Origin: a bacterium
GTDB lineage: Bacteria > Patescibacteriota > Patescibacteriia > UBA1558 > S5-K13
Assembly (NCBI GenBank): GCA_021106915.1
Contig: JAIOTH010000071.1
Span: forward strand, 1 to 8,651
Direction: 5' to 3'
Length of the DNA: 8,651 nucleotides
Shown here: positions 1 to 7,189 of the stretch, in pieces
Numbering within the stretch: the first letter of the stretch is position 1
Layout: every line of letters begins with the position of its first letter
Program-made: the position numbers and the translations under genes
Notes under the pieces: generated by a model
Told to the model about the DNA's origin: nothing
The model's database searches: none
The model's input: the letters and a program-made list of their open reading frames with translations, nothing else

Positions 1-3
1 AGT

Positions 4-58
4 CCCTTTCTCCTGTCTAGCTTGCCTACCGGCAGACAGGGAGAAAGGGAGACAGGGA
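4..58. repeat. GC-rich imperfect inverted repeat with internal direct repeat
   Basis: Bases 4-18 (CCCTTTCTCCTGTCT) pair with 34-49 (AGACAGGGAGAAAGGG) apart from one extra base in the right arm. Inside the loop, TGCC (23-26) can pair with GGCA (31-34), giving a stacked hairpin. The 9-mer AGACAGGGA occurs at 34-42 and again at 50-58. The element is far richer in GC than its surroundings and lies just beyond the stop codon of the glycosyltransferase gene. It could act as an RNA 3'-end structure for that gene, but no U-run follows within the window, so I call it a dispersed-repeat-like element rather than a terminator. Confidence 0.6.
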
Positions 59-70
59 TAGAGGTAGTTA

Positions 71-1429
71 TTATAACAAATGTACGTCTTCTATTTCACT
101 AACTCTTCCTCTAAGAACCAAATCTTCTATATTGTAAGTTCCCATTTTCGGTGCATCTAGATATCCTTCCATTGCTGCTTCAGCCAGCCAGCCAGAGTCC
201 AACCAATCAAATAACCATTCATCAACATATTCTGGATCTTCACTATCAATTCCAGCACCAATAGCCAATAGCCAATCACGGATATAGCGTTCTTGAGAAC
301 CAACTGGTTCGGACATAATTATTGGTAGACCTAGACCACTATAAAAAGTTAATTCTGAAGGTTTGGTCCATAAAATATCGGTCACTCTCAAAGCTTGATT
401 AAAAATTTTAAAATATTCTATTTTATTTTCGTGATAAATTATATTAATATTTCTACATCGAGATAATCCACATTCAATTAAAGTATTCTTAAAATAAAGA
501 TAAACATCATTTCGAGAACCTGCTACTAAATTTAAAATTAATTCATTTTTCTTTAAACGCTTAGTCAGTTTTTTTAATAAAGTGTAACCAATTTCTCTCT
601 GAGCTCCTGCTCCACCAACAGCAAAAGTAATTGTTAAAGGATGTTTATTTTTTTTAATTTCTTTAATAGGACAAAGATAATCCTCTATTAACTCAGAATA
701 TTTTTTCCTATAAATTCCTTGGGGATCTAAATTATAAATTCTAGATTTTAAATCATGCTTTAATATTTTTTGATTTCTTCCACCAATATTTTCCTTTGGC
801 AAGGGAAAACCAGTAATAAAAATATTTTTTGATTTAACACCATATAACTTTAATCTTTCTCGAACTCTTTTATTAGGAGCTAAATACCTTATTCTGCTAT
901 TCTGAGCATCCCTAGAAGCCCAAGCTCGAGCTACATCAGCATCACAAACCACACAATAGATATCTCCTTGATAATTGTTATATTCCGCTGAATAAGCTGG
1001 AGCAAAAAAAGTTGTTAAATATGGCAAAGGATCTTTATTTAACTCTTCTATTAAATTTTTTCCCAAACCTTTCTCAACTTGTTTATAAAACCATTTTTGT
1101 TGAGGAGAATTTTTACTTAAATCGCGACGAGGATAAAAAGGTTCTATTTTTTGATAATGATCCATAATAGCAAAAGCTAATTTACCAATTATCAAAGAAT
1201 TTTTAAATCGAGAAATTATTTCATACCATTTCCGACCACCATTCCAAGATTTTTCCTCCCATCTGCTTATTCCTTTGTATTGATTCGCATTAATAACCCC
1301 TCCCTCAGCATTAGCAATTAGAGGATAAGAAGCTCTTTGATGACCATAGCCCATGTCCACTGAAACTACATACATCTTTTTGTTTTGCCTGCTTCGCTGA
1401 GGCGAATGCGAGACGAATTTTTTTGTCAT
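71..1429 (-). CDS. GT28-type glycosyltransferase, MGDG-synthase/MurG-like
   Basis: 452-residue protein resembling the MGDG-synthase N-terminal family followed by a GT28 C-terminal fold. These enzymes move a sugar from a nucleotide-sugar donor to a lipid acceptor at the inner face of the membrane; the exact sugar and acceptor cannot be read here. Visible motifs: MGYGHQRAS at 26-34 (the N-terminal glycine/histidine loop), VVCDADVARAWA at 160-171, TGFPLP at 206-211, the glycine loop VGGAGAQ at 271-277, and the donor-binding stretch TKPSE at 355-359 through PVGSQE at 375-380. No signal peptide or clear membrane helix is seen. The first 18 residues are encoded by a GC-rich hairpin segment and are unlike the family; Met19 (codon 1373-1375), just before the conserved YVVSVDMGYGH stretch, is a plausible alternative start. 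No Shine-Dalgarno precedes either start. Family call confident; substrate unknown. Confidence 0.85.
   Translation of the reverse strand: MTKKFVSHSPQRSRQNKKMYVVSVDMGYGHQRASYPLIANAEGGVINANQYKGISRWEEKSWNGGRKWYEIISRFKNSLIIGKLAFAIMDHYQKIEPFYPRRDLSKNSPQQKWFYKQVEKGLGKNLIEELNKDPLPYLTTFFAPAYSAEYNNYQGDIYCVVCDADVARAWASRDAQNSRIRYLAPNKRVRERLKLYGVKSKNIFITGFPLPKENIGGRNQKILKHDLKSRIYNLDPQGIYRKKYSELIEDYLCPIKEIKKNKHPLTITFAVGGAGAQREIGYTLLKKLTKRLKKNELILNLVAGSRNDVYLYFKNTLIECGLSRCRNINIIYHENKIEYFKIFNQALRVTDILWTKPSELTFYSGLGLPIIMSEPVGSQERYIRDWLLAIGAGIDSEDPEYVDEWLFDWLDSGWLAEAAMEGYLDAPKMGTYNIEDLVLRGRVSEIEDVHLL
1388..1416. repeat. GC-rich hairpin element overlapping 5' end of glycosyltransferase ORF
   Basis: TTCGC (1393-1397) and GCGAA (1402-1406) form a perfect 5-bp stem with a TGAG loop. 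GC (1391-1392) and GC (1408-1409) extend it past a single bulged base. The block is strongly GC-rich inside very AT-rich sequence and encodes the atypical residues of the glycosyltransferase N-terminus. It may be a short mobile or dispersed hairpin inserted at the gene start. Only one copy is visible here, so the repeat status is an inference. Confidence 0.45.
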
Positions 1430-1458
1430 ATTTACTATTATCTAGATATTATATAAGT

Positions 1459-1467
1459 ATTATAACA
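1459..1467 (-). promoter_or_regulatory. Extended -10 promoter for the glycosyltransferase gene
   Basis: Read on the minus strand, 1467 to 1459 is TGTTATAAT, a perfect TATAAT preceded by the TGn extension. No good -35 hexamer lies 16-18 bp upstream, as is tolerated at extended -10 promoters. The implied transcription start near 1452 gives a leader of about 22 bases before the start at 1429. The AT-rich context raises the risk of a chance match. Confidence 0.5.
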
Positions 1468-1506
1468 TAAAAAAATAATTCTACCTTTTTTATTTTAAGT
1501 AATTAT

Positions 1507-1515
1507 TGTTATAAT
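1507..1515 (+). promoter_or_regulatory. Extended -10 promoter for the DUF389 gene
   Basis: The plus strand reads TGTTATAAT, identical to the divergent box at 1459-1467 on the other strand. The -35 region at 17-bp spacing (TTTTTA, 1487-1492) is poor. The predicted start near 1522 leaves about 30 bases of leader. The sequence before the ATG is only A and T, with no Shine-Dalgarno. Confidence 0.5.
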
Positions 1516-1551
1516 AAATCTATTATCTAATTAAAAAATAATAATAAAAAT

Positions 1552-2244
1552 ATGAATTTCCCATTTCTTAATAATCTTAAAAACGAAGACAAAGATCAAG
1601 CTATTAAACATTTGATATCAAATAGCATGCCTTCTCATGATTTTTTTATCTTAATTTCTCTCTCAATTTTATTAGCTACTTTAGGATTATTAATTAATAA
1701 TATCACTATTATTATAGGTAGCATGCTAGTTACCCCTTTAATATATCCTCTTCTAAGCTTATCTCTAGGAATGAGTATTTTAGATTTTAAATTAATTATT
1801 AAATCTCTTTATACAATTATTAAGTCAGTGGCTATTGGAATTATCTTAGCTACTATTATTACCATTATTTTAGGAGATGGAAAAAATTATTTATTGAACC
1901 CCTTAATTAACCAAACTGAAATTAATTTTCTAATTTATTTTATTATCGCTTTAATATCTGGCTTTGCAGCTTCTTTTTCTATGATTAAACCAAAGCTAAA
2001 TGAAAGATTAACCGGAGTAGCCATTTCCGTAGCTTTAATACCTCCAATTAGTATTATCGGAATTGGTATGGCTCAATTAAATTGGGAAACTATTAGATCT
2101 TCTCTAATAATTTTATCTCTAAATATAATCGGCATTGTCTTATCCTCAACAGTCACTTTTATTTCCATGAAATTAAATAAACATAAATCTACTACTGCTA
2201 AAGCTATTAAAAAAGAAGAAAAAATAATAGAAAAAGAGTCTTAA
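1552..2244 (+). CDS. DUF389 family multi-pass membrane protein
   Basis: 230-residue hydrophobic protein of the DUF389 family, whose biochemical role is not established. About six membrane segments can be seen near residues 31-47, 51-77, 88-108, 124-146, 152-172 and 183-206. Family signatures are the GSMLVTPLIYPLL stretch at 56-68, right after the first helix, and the TGVAISVALIPPISIIGIG stretch at 154-172, with its proline pair at 164-165 inside a helix. The C-terminal 24 residues are lysine- and glutamate-rich and probably cytoplasmic. It is the only plus-strand gene in the window and is transcribed divergently from the glycosyltransferase. The two share a short promoter region but no obvious function. 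The start at 1552 fits the hydrophilic N-terminal segment before the first helix; no Shine-Dalgarno is present. Confidence 0.85.
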   Translation: MNFPFLNNLKNEDKDQAIKHLISNSMPSHDFFILISLSILLATLGLLINNITIIIGSMLVTPLIYPLLSLSLGMSILDFKLIIKSLYTIIKSVAIGIILATIITIILGDGKNYLLNPLINQTEINFLIYFIIALISGFAASFSMIKPKLNERLTGVAISVALIPPISIIGIGMAQLNWETIRSSLIILSLNIIGIVLSSTVTFISMKLNKHKSTTAKAIKKEEKIIEKES

Positions 2245-2254
2245 AAGACCCTTT
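2233..2254 (+). terminator. Weak hairpin between convergent genes
   Basis: AAAG-A-GTCT (2233-2241) can pair with AGAC-C-CTTT (2246-2254) with one A-C mismatch, overlapping the DUF389 stop codon. The loop is four bases and only a short T-rich stretch (TTTCTT) follows. It is the sole structure in the 34-bp gap between the DUF389 gene and pilB and may stop transcription from the DUF389 side. The stem is weak. Confidence 0.35.
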
Positions 2255-2278
2255 CTTAAAATAGAAATTTTAAAATAA

Positions 2279-3976
2279 TTAATCTGCTGCTCGAAAAACT
2301 TCTTCAATAGTGGTAATTCCATCTTTGGCTTTTAAAAGACCATCTTGCAACATAGTAATCATTCCATTTTCTTGAGCTAAACTTTGAATTATATATTCCG
2401 AGACCTTATTATCTAAAATAGTTTTTTCTATTTCCTGAGACATAATTAAAATTTCATAAATTCCTATCCTACCTTTATATCCTAAACCATGACAATGTTG
2501 ACAACCTTCACCTTTATAAAATTTTAAATTATTCAATTCTTCATCTGTTAACTTTGATCCTGAATTATCAGGAATAGATCCTAAAATATTTAAAACCTGA
2601 GTCATAATTTCGTTATCAATAGCGACTTCTTTTTTACAATGTTTACAAACTTTCCTCACTAATCTTTGACCAATAATTGCATTTAAAGACGGTGATAATA
2701 AAAATCCCTTTACTCCCATAGCTAAAAAACGTGGAATAGCAGCAGCAGCCGAATTAGTATGTAAAGTTGAAATAACTAAATGTCCAGTTAAAGCAGCATT
2801 AATAGCTGTGTCCGCTGTCTCTAAATCCCTAATTTCACCAACCATTACTATATCTGGATCTTGCCTTAAAATAGATTTTAAACCAGAAGCAAAATTATAA
2901 TCCTTGTCTTTTTTAATTTGGGATTGATTAATTCCTTCCAATTTATATTCAATTGGATCTTCTAAGGTAATTATTTTATTCTCTGGGGAATTTAATTTTC
3001 TTAAAATTCCATAAAGAGTAGTAGTTTTACCACTACCAGTTGGTCCCGTAGTGATAATCATTCCATTTGGTCTCTTAATTTGTTTTTCTAAATCAACAAA
3101 AGAACGCCCTTTAATACCTAAACTATCAAATCCCATACTGGCCTGAGTAGCTTTTAAAAGACGCATAACTACGCTCTCTCCAAAACTAGTAGGAATAGTC
3201 GAAACTCGAACATCAACTTCTTCTCCTTTTAAATGAATAGTAAAACGACCATCTTGAGGCTTATCTGTTATATTTATTTTCAAACCTGAAATTAATTTAA
3301 TTCTTGATACTATTTTAGACCAAGAATTAGATTCTAAAGAAGCAACTAAATTTAATACACCATCAATTCGATATCTTATTTTCACTCCATCTTGCTGAGC
3401 CTCAATATGAATATCAGAAGCATTCACCTGAATAGCAGTAGATATGATTGCTACAATTTTGTCAGAAGTATCTAAACCTTTTATTATTTTCTCTATTTTA
3501 GAAAAAGATAAATCTTCTTGTTTATATTTTTCTATATCATCTTTAGTAACTTTAACGCCTGTCTTTTTTTCTCTAATTTTTGGTAAACTAGCATAAAAAC
3601 CAAAAGCATAATCAAAACTTTTTTGAGAAATAAAATAAAGATCTACCTTTTTACCTTCTGCTTTAATTTTTTCGATAAAATTATTAACTTCCTCATTATC
3701 AATATCAGTAGTAGCTAATTTTGCACTTTTTTCTAACAAAGCAAAACAAACTAATTTCATTTCTTGGGCTTCTTTATCATTAATCAAAGATATAGCTTCT
3801 TGAGAAATAGGAAAACCTTTTAAAGCTATATATTCCAAACCCAAATCAGCAGCTTTTTGTTGAGCCTCTTTTTCCAATCTATCTTCTTTAATGTCAGTAA
3901 GCTTTTTATTCAATTGAATTGCTGAACTATTTTCTTTTTCTTTATCAACTAATAAATCGTCTATACTTTGCGTCAT
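2279..3976 (-). CDS. pilB: Type IV pilus assembly / type II secretion ATPase (PilB/GspE family)
   Basis: 565-residue cytoplasmic hexameric ATPase that powers extension of type IV pili or a related pseudopilus. An N-terminal MshEN/T2SSE_N-like region spans about 40-140, and a PAS-like N2 region with RYRIDG starts at 201. The core follows: Walker A GPTGSGKT at 311-318, Asp box ITLEDPIEY at 336-344, Walker B ending VGEIRD at 379-384 with Glu381, and His box TGHLVISTLHTN at 397-408. Two zinc-binding pairs, C444/C447 and C492/C495, mark the extension-ATPase type (PilB/GspE) rather than retraction PilT, which lacks them. All catalytic motifs are intact and the length is usual. No pilC, pilT or pilin gene is adjacent, so the rest of the machinery must lie elsewhere. 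It starts 48 bp after the upstream membrane-protein gene, which suggests co-transcription. No Shine-Dalgarno. PilB versus GspE is not resolved from sequence alone. Confidence 0.93.
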   Translation of the reverse strand: MTQSIDDLLVDKEKENSSAIQLNKKLTDIKEDRLEKEAQQKAADLGLEYIALKGFPISQEAISLINDKEAQEMKLVCFALLEKSAKLATTDIDNEEVNNFIEKIKAEGKKVDLYFISQKSFDYAFGFYASLPKIREKKTGVKVTKDDIEKYKQEDLSFSKIEKIIKGLDTSDKIVAIISTAIQVNASDIHIEAQQDGVKIRYRIDGVLNLVASLESNSWSKIVSRIKLISGLKINITDKPQDGRFTIHLKGEEVDVRVSTIPTSFGESVVMRLLKATQASMGFDSLGIKGRSFVDLEKQIKRPNGMIITTGPTGSGKTTTLYGILRKLNSPENKIITLEDPIEYKLEGINQSQIKKDKDYNFASGLKSILRQDPDIVMVGEIRDLETADTAINAALTGHLVISTLHTNSAAAAIPRFLAMGVKGFLLSPSLNAIIGQRLVRKVCKHCKKEVAIDNEIMTQVLNILGSIPDNSGSKLTDEELNNLKFYKGEGCQHCHGLGYKGRIGIYEILIMSQEIEKTILDNKVSEYIIQSLAQENGMITMLQDGLLKAKDGITTIEEVFRAAD

Positions 3977-4024
3977 AATAATTGAAATATGTAATTTAAG
4001 TAGTAAAATTATTAAAAGATAAGT

Positions 4025-5098
4025 CTATTTTTTCTTTGGTCTTCCTATTCTTCTTTTTCTAATAATAGTTTTTTCTATCTTATTAATATCCGCTGAATTA
4101 GAAATTTGATTATTAGTCTTAGTGTAATTACTTAAGGAGGCTACTATTCTCACTATTTTACTATATCTTTTTCCAGAAACTATTCGATCGAAGAGCAAGG
4201 TCCAAGATACGGTTTGAAAAACTGCCAAGCCTGATCCAGCTAAAAGATAAATAATCAAAATTGGTAAAACTTTAAACATTATCAAGCCTAAAGAAAAATT
4301 ACTAAGAGCATAATAAGTTAAAATATCAATTCTAGAAAAAGGACCAACTATTATTATAGTTAAAAATCCAACTATTAATCCTACTATTAAATTTATTAAT
4401 AATAGAGCTATGGTCATCTCTAAACTAATTAACCAATTAGTTTTGAACAAAATCCAAGCCTTGGCCATTGATTCCCAAAATTTTTCTCCCTTAATAATTA
4501 CAAAATTGATAGCATATCTCATAACAAAAGAAAATATTACAGCAATTGGTAAAAATATTAACCAAACAACTAAACCAATCCAAAAACGAGAGTAACCTGC
4601 AAATTTAATTATAAAAATAAGCAAAGGAATTGAAATGAACACTACTACTAAACTAATAAAAAATTTAGTAAGAATATTTAAACCTAAAACGCTTAAAAAA
4701 TGCTCCTTAGAATCATTAAGAACTGTCTTAAAATTAATATTCTTTTTCTTATTGTTAAAAATATAATCTGTAGATTTAATAATTGCAATCTGTGATATGA
4801 TAATTGTCCAAATTGCCAACAAAAATATTATTAAACCAGATAAAAAGTATAATAATCTTGGAATAATATTACTTAAATTTATATCACCATAAAAAGCCAG
4901 TAAAGGAAAAAAATCTCTAACCACTTCTGGTAAAGCTGAGCCCACAAAATCTTCTACTGAATATAATGTCTTAAAAAAGATTTGCATCTCCCCACCGTTT
5001 CCTAGCCAAAGAGCAAAAACTCCAAAAATCCATAAAAATTTATATTTTCTAGTAATCTCCCAAGCTTTTTTTAATATTACTCTGTATAAAGGTTCCAT
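4025..5098 (-). CDS. Multi-pass membrane protein of unknown function with basic GRP-motif tail
   Basis: 357-residue integral membrane protein; I do not recognise a named domain. The N-terminus carries a short aromatic hydrophobic segment (21-33, FLWIFGVFALWLG) followed by NGGE at 34-37. Further membrane segments lie near 81-108, 138-165, 170-200, 222-252 and 266-300. Charged stretches around 113-132 and 203-220 separate them. The overall pattern resembles the broad group of six-helix hypothetical proteins common in CPR genomes. The C-terminal 50 residues are hydrophilic and end in KRRIGRPKKK (348-357), which resembles an AT-hook core. It lies upstream of pilB by 48 bp, so the two probably form one transcript; a role with the pilus is possible but only by association. 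A long structured leader precedes it. Stop codon is TAG. No standard Shine-Dalgarno; the purine block 12 bases upstream of the ATG is discussed under the leader element. Confidence 0.75.
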   Translation of the reverse strand: MEPLYRVILKKAWEITRKYKFLWIFGVFALWLGNGGEMQIFFKTLYSVEDFVGSALPEVVRDFFPLLAFYGDINLSNIIPRLLYFLSGLIIFLLAIWTIIISQIAIIKSTDYIFNNKKKNINFKTVLNDSKEHFLSVLGLNILTKFFISLVVVFISIPLLIFIIKFAGYSRFWIGLVVWLIFLPIAVIFSFVMRYAINFVIIKGEKFWESMAKAWILFKTNWLISLEMTIALLLINLIVGLIVGFLTIIIVGPFSRIDILTYYALSNFSLGLIMFKVLPILIIYLLAGSGLAVFQTVSWTLLFDRIVSGKRYSKIVRIVASLSNYTKTNNQISNSADINKIEKTIIRKRRIGRPKKK

Positions 5099-5110
5099 AA
5101 GTTTGTTTTT

Positions 5111-5209
5111 ACCCCCACACCTAATTTAAATTAAGTATAAGAATTTTTTGTTATTTATTATTTAATCTTTAACCCACATCTTTCCCTAAAAATAAATAGG
5201 TGAGGGGGT
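5111..5209 (-). promoter_or_regulatory. Long-range stem in leader of the membrane-protein gene
   Basis: On the minus-strand RNA, ACCCCCUCACCUA (5209 to 5197) can pair with UAGGUGUGGGGGU (5123 to 5111), 12 of 13 positions complementary, around a 73-base AU-rich loop. The 3' arm ends 12 bases before the AUG and contains the only purine-rich, Shine-Dalgarno-like sequence (AGGUG, GGGGG) near this gene. Pairing would hide it. These two arms are also the main GC-rich sequences in an otherwise AT-rich 273-bp gap. A regulatory role is an inference. Confidence 0.5.
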
Positions 5210-5267
5210 TTATTTTTTAAATTTATTTTTATCGAGTCAAACTAGATTTTTATTTAAACTAGCAATC

Positions 5268-5285
5268 GACCACATCAATATGGTC
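5268..5285 (-). promoter_or_regulatory. Stem-loop at predicted 5' end of the membrane-protein transcript
   Basis: GACCA (5268-5272) and TGGTC (5281-5285) form a perfect 5-bp stem around an 8-base loop. The predicted transcription start near 5286 would place this hairpin at the very 5' end of the mRNA, where such structures can slow 5'-end-dependent decay. The stem is short and could be chance. Confidence 0.35.
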
Positions 5286-5292
5286 TATATTT

Positions 5293-5321
5293 ATTATACT
5301 AAAAAATTAGTTAAATAACAA
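5293..5321 (-). promoter_or_regulatory. Sigma70-type promoter for membrane-protein gene and pilB
   Basis: On the minus strand, -35 TTGTTA (5321 to 5316), a 17-bp spacer and a perfect -10 TATAAT (5298 to 5293). The predicted start near 5286 gives a leader of about 188 bases before the ATG at 5098. The -35 box directly abuts, and by two bases overlaps, the ftsH terminator stem, a compact arrangement that supports both calls. Confidence 0.65.
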
Positions 5322-5349
5322 AGTCCCTACTCTAATAAGTAGGGACTTT
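5320..5349 (-). terminator. Intrinsic terminator of ftsH (hairpin works in both directions)
   Basis: AAAGTCCCTAC (5320-5330) and GTAGGGACTTT (5339-5349) form a perfect 11-bp stem with an 8-base loop, starting 22 bases after the ftsH stop codon. Downstream on the minus strand comes a moderately U-rich tract (TTTGTTATTTAAC). On the plus strand the tail TTTTTATTTT is better, so the hairpin may also block antisense transcription into ftsH. Confidence 0.8.
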
Positions 5350-5371
5350 TTATTTTAAATCTAAAAATTTA

Positions 5372-7189
5372 TTACGCCTTCTTTTTACCAATTAATTTTT
5401 CAAACTCATCCTTTTCAATAGTTTCTTTTTCTAATAAAGTATTAGCAATCTTGTCTAATTTTTCTCTATTTTCATTAATAACATCTTTAGCTTTTTGATG
5501 ACACTTACCTATTAAATCGTTAACCTCGGCATCTATTTTCTCAGCAACACCTTCACTATAATCACGATCTTCGTGAACCTCTTTACCTAAAAAAACAGCT
5601 CCGTGATTTCTACCAAAAGTTCGATAACCCAAATTTTCATTCATCCCAAATTTAGTAATAATTTGTTTAGCTAAAGAAGTAATTCTTTTTAAATCTGAAG
5701 AAGCTCCACTGGTTATTTCTTTAAAAACTATTTTCTCAGATACTAAACCACCCAGCATCATGGAAATTTGATCTAAAAATTCTGACTTAGAATTAAGATA
5801 CTTATCTCTTTCTGGAAGATTCATGGTATAACCAGCTGCTCGTCCCCGAGAAATTATAGAAACCTTATGGATTGGATCACAATTTGGTAATAAATGCCCA
5901 ATTAAAGCATGGCCTGCTTCATGATAAGCAGTAATTTTTTTCTCTTTATCAGTTAAAACATGACTTTTTCTCTCTGGACCTAACATTACTTTTTCAATGC
6001 TATTTAAAATATTTTTTTGACTAATTCTTCTTTTATCTTTACCAGCTGCTAAAATAGCTGCTTCATTTAAAACATTTCTTAAATCCGCACCAGAAAATCC
6101 AGGAGTTCTTTGAGCTACCAATTTTAAATCAACTTCCTTTTCCAAGGGCTTATTCTGAGCATGTACTTTTAAAATAGCTGCTCTATCTTTAATATCTGGC
6201 ATATCAATAATAATTTGACGATCAAAACGACCTGGTCTTAAAAGCGCTGGATCTAAAACATCAGGACGATTAGTAGCAGCCACAACAATAATATTTGTTT
6301 GATTATCAAAACCATCCATCTCTACTAATATTTGATTCAAAGTCTGTTCCCTTTCATCATGTGAACCACCTAAACCAGTTCCTCTTTGCCGACCTACAGC
6401 ATCAATCTCATCAATAAAAACAATACAAGGAGAAACTTTTTTAGCTTTCTTGAATAAATCTCTTACTCGAGAAGCTCCTACTCCTACAAACATCTCTACA
6501 AATTCTGAACCAGAAATATGAAAAAAAGGCACTTCTGCTTCTCCAGAAATAGCTCGAGCTAATAAAGTTTTTCCAGTCCCTGGAGGACCTAATAATAAAA
6601 CTCCCTTAGGAATTTCTGCTCCTAATTTAGTAAATTTTTGAGGATTTTGTAAAAAATCAACTACTTCTTTTAATTCTTCTTTAGCTTCTACTGAACCAGC
6701 CACATCACTAAACTTAACTTTCTTTTTTTTATCAGCTTCTTTAGCGCCTGACTCACCAAAACTTAGAGCCTTGGTATTTGCTCCTTGAACCTTTTTGAAC
6801 ATAAACCAAATAAATACACCAATAAAAAGAAAAGGTATTATAAATGGTAATACGTTCATCAAGATAAAATTAAATCCAGATTCCTCTTCAATCAATATAT
6901 CTACTTTGCTTAATTTATCTTTTTCAACACCTAAATTTACTAAAGTTTGTGTAATAGATTCTCCACTCTCTTTTCTAGTTTCCTTAACTTCTTCATTATA
7001 AAGAGTAATTTCTATTTTTTCACCTATTATTTCTATTTTCTGCACTTCTTCATTCTCTATTTTTCGAGAAAGTTCAGCTAAAGATATTTTTTCATCACTA
7101 GGATTATCTGTATTAAAAAAACTAAATAAACCTGCTATTGAAACAATTACTATAAAAAATATAATAAAATTTTTAAATATGTTTTTCAT
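5372..7189 (-). CDS. ftsH: ATP-dependent zinc metalloprotease FtsH
   Basis: 605-residue membrane-anchored AAA+ protease that unfolds and degrades misfolded membrane proteins and regulatory substrates, working as a hexamer. Two membrane helices lie near 7-25 and 108-131, flanking a short extracytoplasmic domain. The AAA+ module shows Walker A GPPGTGKT at 201-208, the pore loop FVGVG at 234-238, Walker B IVFIDEID at 256-263, and the second region of homology at 307-326 with arginine fingers R318 and R321. The M41 protease follows: HEAGH at 423-427 and the third zinc ligand D499 in TSGASSD (493-499). The C-terminus has a coiled helix and a lysine-rich end. Every catalytic residue is present and length is normal. 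It has its own promoter, a structured leader whose 3' arm reaches into the start codon, and a strong terminator, so it is probably monocistronic. An overlapping ATG five bases upstream is out of frame and runs into TGA at once; the 7189 start matches the family N-terminus. Confidence 0.97.
   Translation of the reverse strand: MKNIFKNFIIFFIVIVSIAGLFSFFNTDNPSDEKISLAELSRKIENEEVQKIEIIGEKIEITLYNEEVKETRKESGESITQTLVNLGVEKDKLSKVDILIEEESGFNFILMNVLPFIIPFLFIGVFIWFMFKKVQGANTKALSFGESGAKEADKKKKVKFSDVAGSVEAKEELKEVVDFLQNPQKFTKLGAEIPKGVLLLGPPGTGKTLLARAISGEAEVPFFHISGSEFVEMFVGVGASRVRDLFKKAKKVSPCIVFIDEIDAVGRQRGTGLGGSHDEREQTLNQILVEMDGFDNQTNIIVVAATNRPDVLDPALLRPGRFDRQIIIDMPDIKDRAAILKVHAQNKPLEKEVDLKLVAQRTPGFSGADLRNVLNEAAILAAGKDKRRISQKNILNSIEKVMLGPERKSHVLTDKEKKITAYHEAGHALIGHLLPNCDPIHKVSIISRGRAAGYTMNLPERDKYLNSKSEFLDQISMMLGGLVSEKIVFKEITSGASSDLKRITSLAKQIITKFGMNENLGYRTFGRNHGAVFLGKEVHEDRDYSEGVAEKIDAEVNDLIGKCHQKAKDVINENREKLDKIANTLLEKETIEKDEFEKLIGKKKA

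Noticed and set aside
3977..4024. Separate promoter for pilB in the 48-bp gap
   Set aside because: Only generic AT-rich sequence is present, with no convincing -35/-10 pair, so co-transcription with the upstream gene is simpler.
4410..4595. Plus-strand open frame of about 60 codons
   Set aside because: It lies wholly antisense within the membrane-protein gene, has no family resemblance or promoter, and is explained by the low-complexity AT-rich composition.
5235..5240. TTGACT as a -35 box (minus strand) for the membrane-protein gene
   Set aside because: No acceptable -10 hexamer lies 16-18 bp downstream; the TTGTTA/TATAAT pair at 5293-5321 is much better.
6795..7001. Plus-strand open frame of about 68 codons
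   Set aside because: It is antisense to the ftsH N-terminal region and its translation looks like a shadow of that coding sequence.
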